From Anaerolineae bacterium (GTDB lineage Bacteria > Chloroflexota > Anaerolineae > JAFGEY01), in the NCBI GenBank assembly GCA_016929205.1, contig JAFGJF010000629.1, positions 1-6,902 on the forward strand: a stretch of 6,902 nucleotides of DNA, in the 5' to 3' direction. The position numbers and the translations under genes were made by a program. Shown here in pieces: positions 5,424-6,902 of this stretch. Each line of letters opens with the position of its first letter. Position 1 is the first letter of the stretch. The notes below the pieces were generated by a model. The model did no database searches. It saw only the letters and a program-made list of their open reading frames with translations, and had not been told where the DNA came from.

Positions 5424-6794
5424 ATGTCTAAATCAGTCAAACTCACCGTCATCGGCGCGGGCAGCGCCGAGTTTTCCCTGGGCCTGGTCAAAGACCTGTC
5501 CCTGACCCCCAGCCTGGCCGGCAGCCATATCTCGTTTATGGACATCAATCCGGAACGGTTGGACATGATCCACAAATTCGCCGTGCGGTACGCGAGCGAG
5601 CTCGGTGCCGACCTCACCTTTGACCGATTCACCGATCGCGCCGCTTCGTTGCAGGATGCCGACTTTGTGGTCAACACCGCTTTTGTTCAGGGGCATTATC
5701 ATGCCCGCGATGCACGCGCCGTGACTGCCAGGCATGGTTATTATTACGGCGGCGTTGGGCTGGGGTCGTTCTACCAACTCGATGTCATGCTCGAAGTGGC
5801 GCGCGATATGGAGAAGATTTGTCCCGACGCGTGGATCATTCAATCGGCCAATCCAGTCTTTGAGGGGTGTACGCTGATGGCCCGCGAGACCGGGATCAAG
5901 GTTTGTGGGTTGTGCCACGGCCATTACGGCTACCGGGCCGTAGCCAGCGTGATCGGCCTCGATCCCGATCATGTGATCTGGGAAGCGCCCGGCTTGAACC
6001 ACAACATCTGGCTGGCCAAGTTTCTCTACCAGGATGAGGCTGGAACTCTGGCGGATGCTTATCCCTTGCTCGATGAGTGGATCGAGACTAAAGCCGGAGA
6101 TTTGTGGCGCACCCATGTCGCCAAAGGCACGCACGATATCCACATCTCCCCGGCCGAGGTCCACCAATACAAACTGTACGGCTTGATGCCTATCGGCGAT
6201 ACGCCACGTAAGGGTGGGTGGTGGTACCATACCGACCTGGCGACCAAAAAGCGTTGGTACGGCGAGCCATATGGAGGCCCGGACACCGAGCTGGCCCGGC
6301 CCGTATTCGTCGAGCGGCTGGAAAAGCGCATTGCCGAGATGACTCGTCTGGCCAATGACCCCCAGGCCAGCATCGCCGAGGTCTTTGGCACCGAAAAGAC
6401 GCGCGAGCAGCAGGTGCCCATTATGGATGGATTGGTCAACAACAACGAGTACTGTGCTCAAGTCAACGTGATCAACAACGGCGCGTTGCCCGGCGTGCCG
6501 GACGACGTGGTCGTTGAGGTGCCGGCGATCGTCAATGCCAAAGGCATCCAGCCGATCCGTGTGGCCGGACTGCCGCCCAAGATCATGTGGGAGTGCATCT
6601 GGCCAGAGCTGTTGGACATGGAGCGTGACCTGCTGGCCTTCAAGACTGGCGACAAATCGATTTTATTGTATAATGCTCTGCAAAGCCACCAGACGCGATC
6701 CTACGAGCAAGCCGCTGCTGTGTTGGAAGATCTGCTGGACATGGAAGGGAACGAAAGGATGAAAGCCTCTTTCAAGTTCCCAAAGAACTGGTGA
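5424..6794 (+). CDS. glycoside hydrolase family 4 enzyme, CHG subtype (possible alpha-glucuronidase/galacturonidase)
   Basis: GH4 enzymes are cytoplasmic and use NAD+ and a divalent metal (usually Mn2+) to cleave glycosides by a redox-elimination mechanism. The 456-aa product has normal family length and the expected landmarks: dinucleotide-binding IGAGSAEF (10-17), MDINPERL (39-46), SANP (141-144), the metal-ligand motif GLCHGH with Cys164 and His165 (162-167), GLNHNIWL with metal-binding His193 (190-197), and GDTPRKGGWWYH (258-269). The residues after the metal Cys track substrate class in this family. A CHG motif has been linked to alpha-glucuronidase-type members, whereas CHSV and CHEV mark galactosidases and glucosidases and CDMP and CNxP mark phospho-glycosidases, so an unphosphorylated uronoside is my best guess. 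The start is set by AGGAG (5410-5414) with a 9-nt spacer. An open frame reaches back to 5352, but it overlaps the upstream gene. The 47-nt gap after that gene has no terminator, so co-transcription is likely. Confidence 0.93.
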   Translation: MSKSVKLTVIGAGSAEFSLGLVKDLSLTPSLAGSHISFMDINPERLDMIHKFAVRYASELGADLTFDRFTDRAASLQDADFVVNTAFVQGHYHARDARAVTARHGYYYGGVGLGSFYQLDVMLEVARDMEKICPDAWIIQSANPVFEGCTLMARETGIKVCGLCHGHYGYRAVASVIGLDPDHVIWEAPGLNHNIWLAKFLYQDEAGTLADAYPLLDEWIETKAGDLWRTHVAKGTHDIHISPAEVHQYKLYGLMPIGDTPRKGGWWYHTDLATKKRWYGEPYGGPDTELARPVFVERLEKRIAEMTRLANDPQASIAEVFGTEKTREQQVPIMDGLVNNNEYCAQVNVINNGALPGVPDDVVVEVPAIVNAKGIQPIRVAGLPPKIMWECIWPELLDMERDLLAFKTGDKSILLYNALQSHQTRSYEQAAAVLEDLLDMEGNERMKASFKFPKNW

Positions 6795-6838
6795 ACTCGA
6801 ACAGTAACCGTTCAGAGGGTATCAGAAACCAGGTTTTT

Positions 6839-6900
6839 AGCGATGTGTAGATAAATTAGCGTTATCTACGAGCGTTATCAATAGATCGAATTACATCGCT
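6839..6900. repeat. nested inverted repeats downstream of the GH4 gene
   Basis: The outer arms AGCGATGT (6839-6846) and ACATCGCT (6893-6900) are perfect reverse complements 46 nt apart. Inside lies a second perfect 8-bp hairpin, GTAGATAA (6847-6854) and TTATCTAC (6862-6869), with the 7-nt loop ATTAGCG. The inner hairpin starts directly at the base of the outer arm, so the stems could stack. The structure could be an operator pair, an RNA element or a transposon-like end. The window stops 2 nt after it, so its context is cut off. Confidence 0.5.
6858..6879. repeat. 9-bp direct repeat AGCGTTATC
   Basis: AGCGTTATC occurs at 6858-6866 and 6871-6879, 13 bp apart. The first copy overlaps the inner hairpin. 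The related word TTAGCG also occurs at 6837-6842 and 6856-6861, so this short region reuses a few words several times, as clustered protein-binding sites do. No protein can be named. Confidence 0.4.
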
Positions 6901-6902
6901 CT

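Larger units (their letters stand above)
6795..6902. other. AT-richer noncoding end of the window
   Basis: No ORF or ribosome site is visible here. The stretch holds a 5-T run at 6834-6838 just after the near-palindrome AAACC-A-GGTTT (6826-6836), whose one-base centre cannot form a normal hairpin. It also holds the inverted and direct repeats listed separately. It may serve as the 3' end of this cluster or as the regulatory region of a gene beyond the window. Confidence 0.5.

Noticed and set aside
5433..6461. 342-residue open frame on the minus strand
   Set aside because: It is opposite the GH4 gene, which has all its family motifs. The antisense translation shows no recognisable family.
6788..6838. 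Possible intrinsic terminator: CTGGT pairing with ACCAG ahead of a 5-T run
   Set aside because: The stem would be only 5 bp with a 35-nt loop and would use the last codons of the GH4 gene. The closer AAACC-A-GGTTT palindrome has no room for a loop. The T run alone is not enough to call a terminator.
1..6902. CRISPR array, tRNA, rRNA, transposase or phage genes
   Set aside because: No regularly spaced repeats, no cloverleaf-like sequence and no open frame with transposase, integrase or phage structural motifs were found on either strand.

Overview
The window is a compact, single-strand (+) cluster of four complete genes. An AT-richer regulatory stretch precedes it, and an AT-richer gap with strong dyad symmetry follows it. 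Moderate GC, Shine-Dalgarno-led starts, and zinc-ribbon proteins with Pro/Gln-rich linkers ahead of membrane or extracellular domains suggest an environmental bacterium. My best guess is Chloroflexota (Anaerolineae-like), but that rests on architecture and style, not on a marker gene.

Layout: 1-216 is noncoding, with a possible promoter and a 9-bp direct repeat spaced 20 bp. 217-291 is a 24-codon ORF with an excellent ribosome site. It aligns without gaps inside its core to the N-terminal NAD-binding motif of glycoside hydrolase family 4 (GH4) and then stops, so it is either a GH4 remnant or a leader peptide derived from one. 315-2291 encodes a 658-residue soluble protein of no family I can name. 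It probably has a helical N-terminal half and a beta-rich C-terminal half, as in many polysaccharide lyases and related enzymes. 2292-2389 holds a short direct repeat and a hairpin. 2390-3070 encodes a small zinc-ribbon protein with a probable PH-like domain. It overlaps by 4 nt (ATGA) the gene at 3067-5376, which encodes a membrane-anchored protein: cytosolic zinc ribbon, Pro/Gln-rich linker, transmembrane helix, ZU5-like beta-sandwich ending in an HFS motif, C39/papain-like cysteine-peptidase-like domain, and beta-rich C-terminal domains. 5424-6794 encodes a complete GH4 enzyme (456 aa) with a CHGH motif. 6795-6902 has no gene but carries nested inverted repeats.

Working together: the 658-aa protein and the GH4 enzyme both lack signal peptides and are likely cytoplasmic carbohydrate enzymes. 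The CHG-type motif hints at uronic-acid-containing substrates. The two zinc-ribbon genes between them look like a separate, translationally coupled two-protein module that spans the membrane. The most notable observations are the GH4-like mini-ORF, the paired zinc-ribbon proteins, and the combination of an HFS-bearing ZU5-like domain with a cysteine-peptidase-like domain outside the membrane. No transporter, regulator, RNA gene, CRISPR array or transposase is visible.
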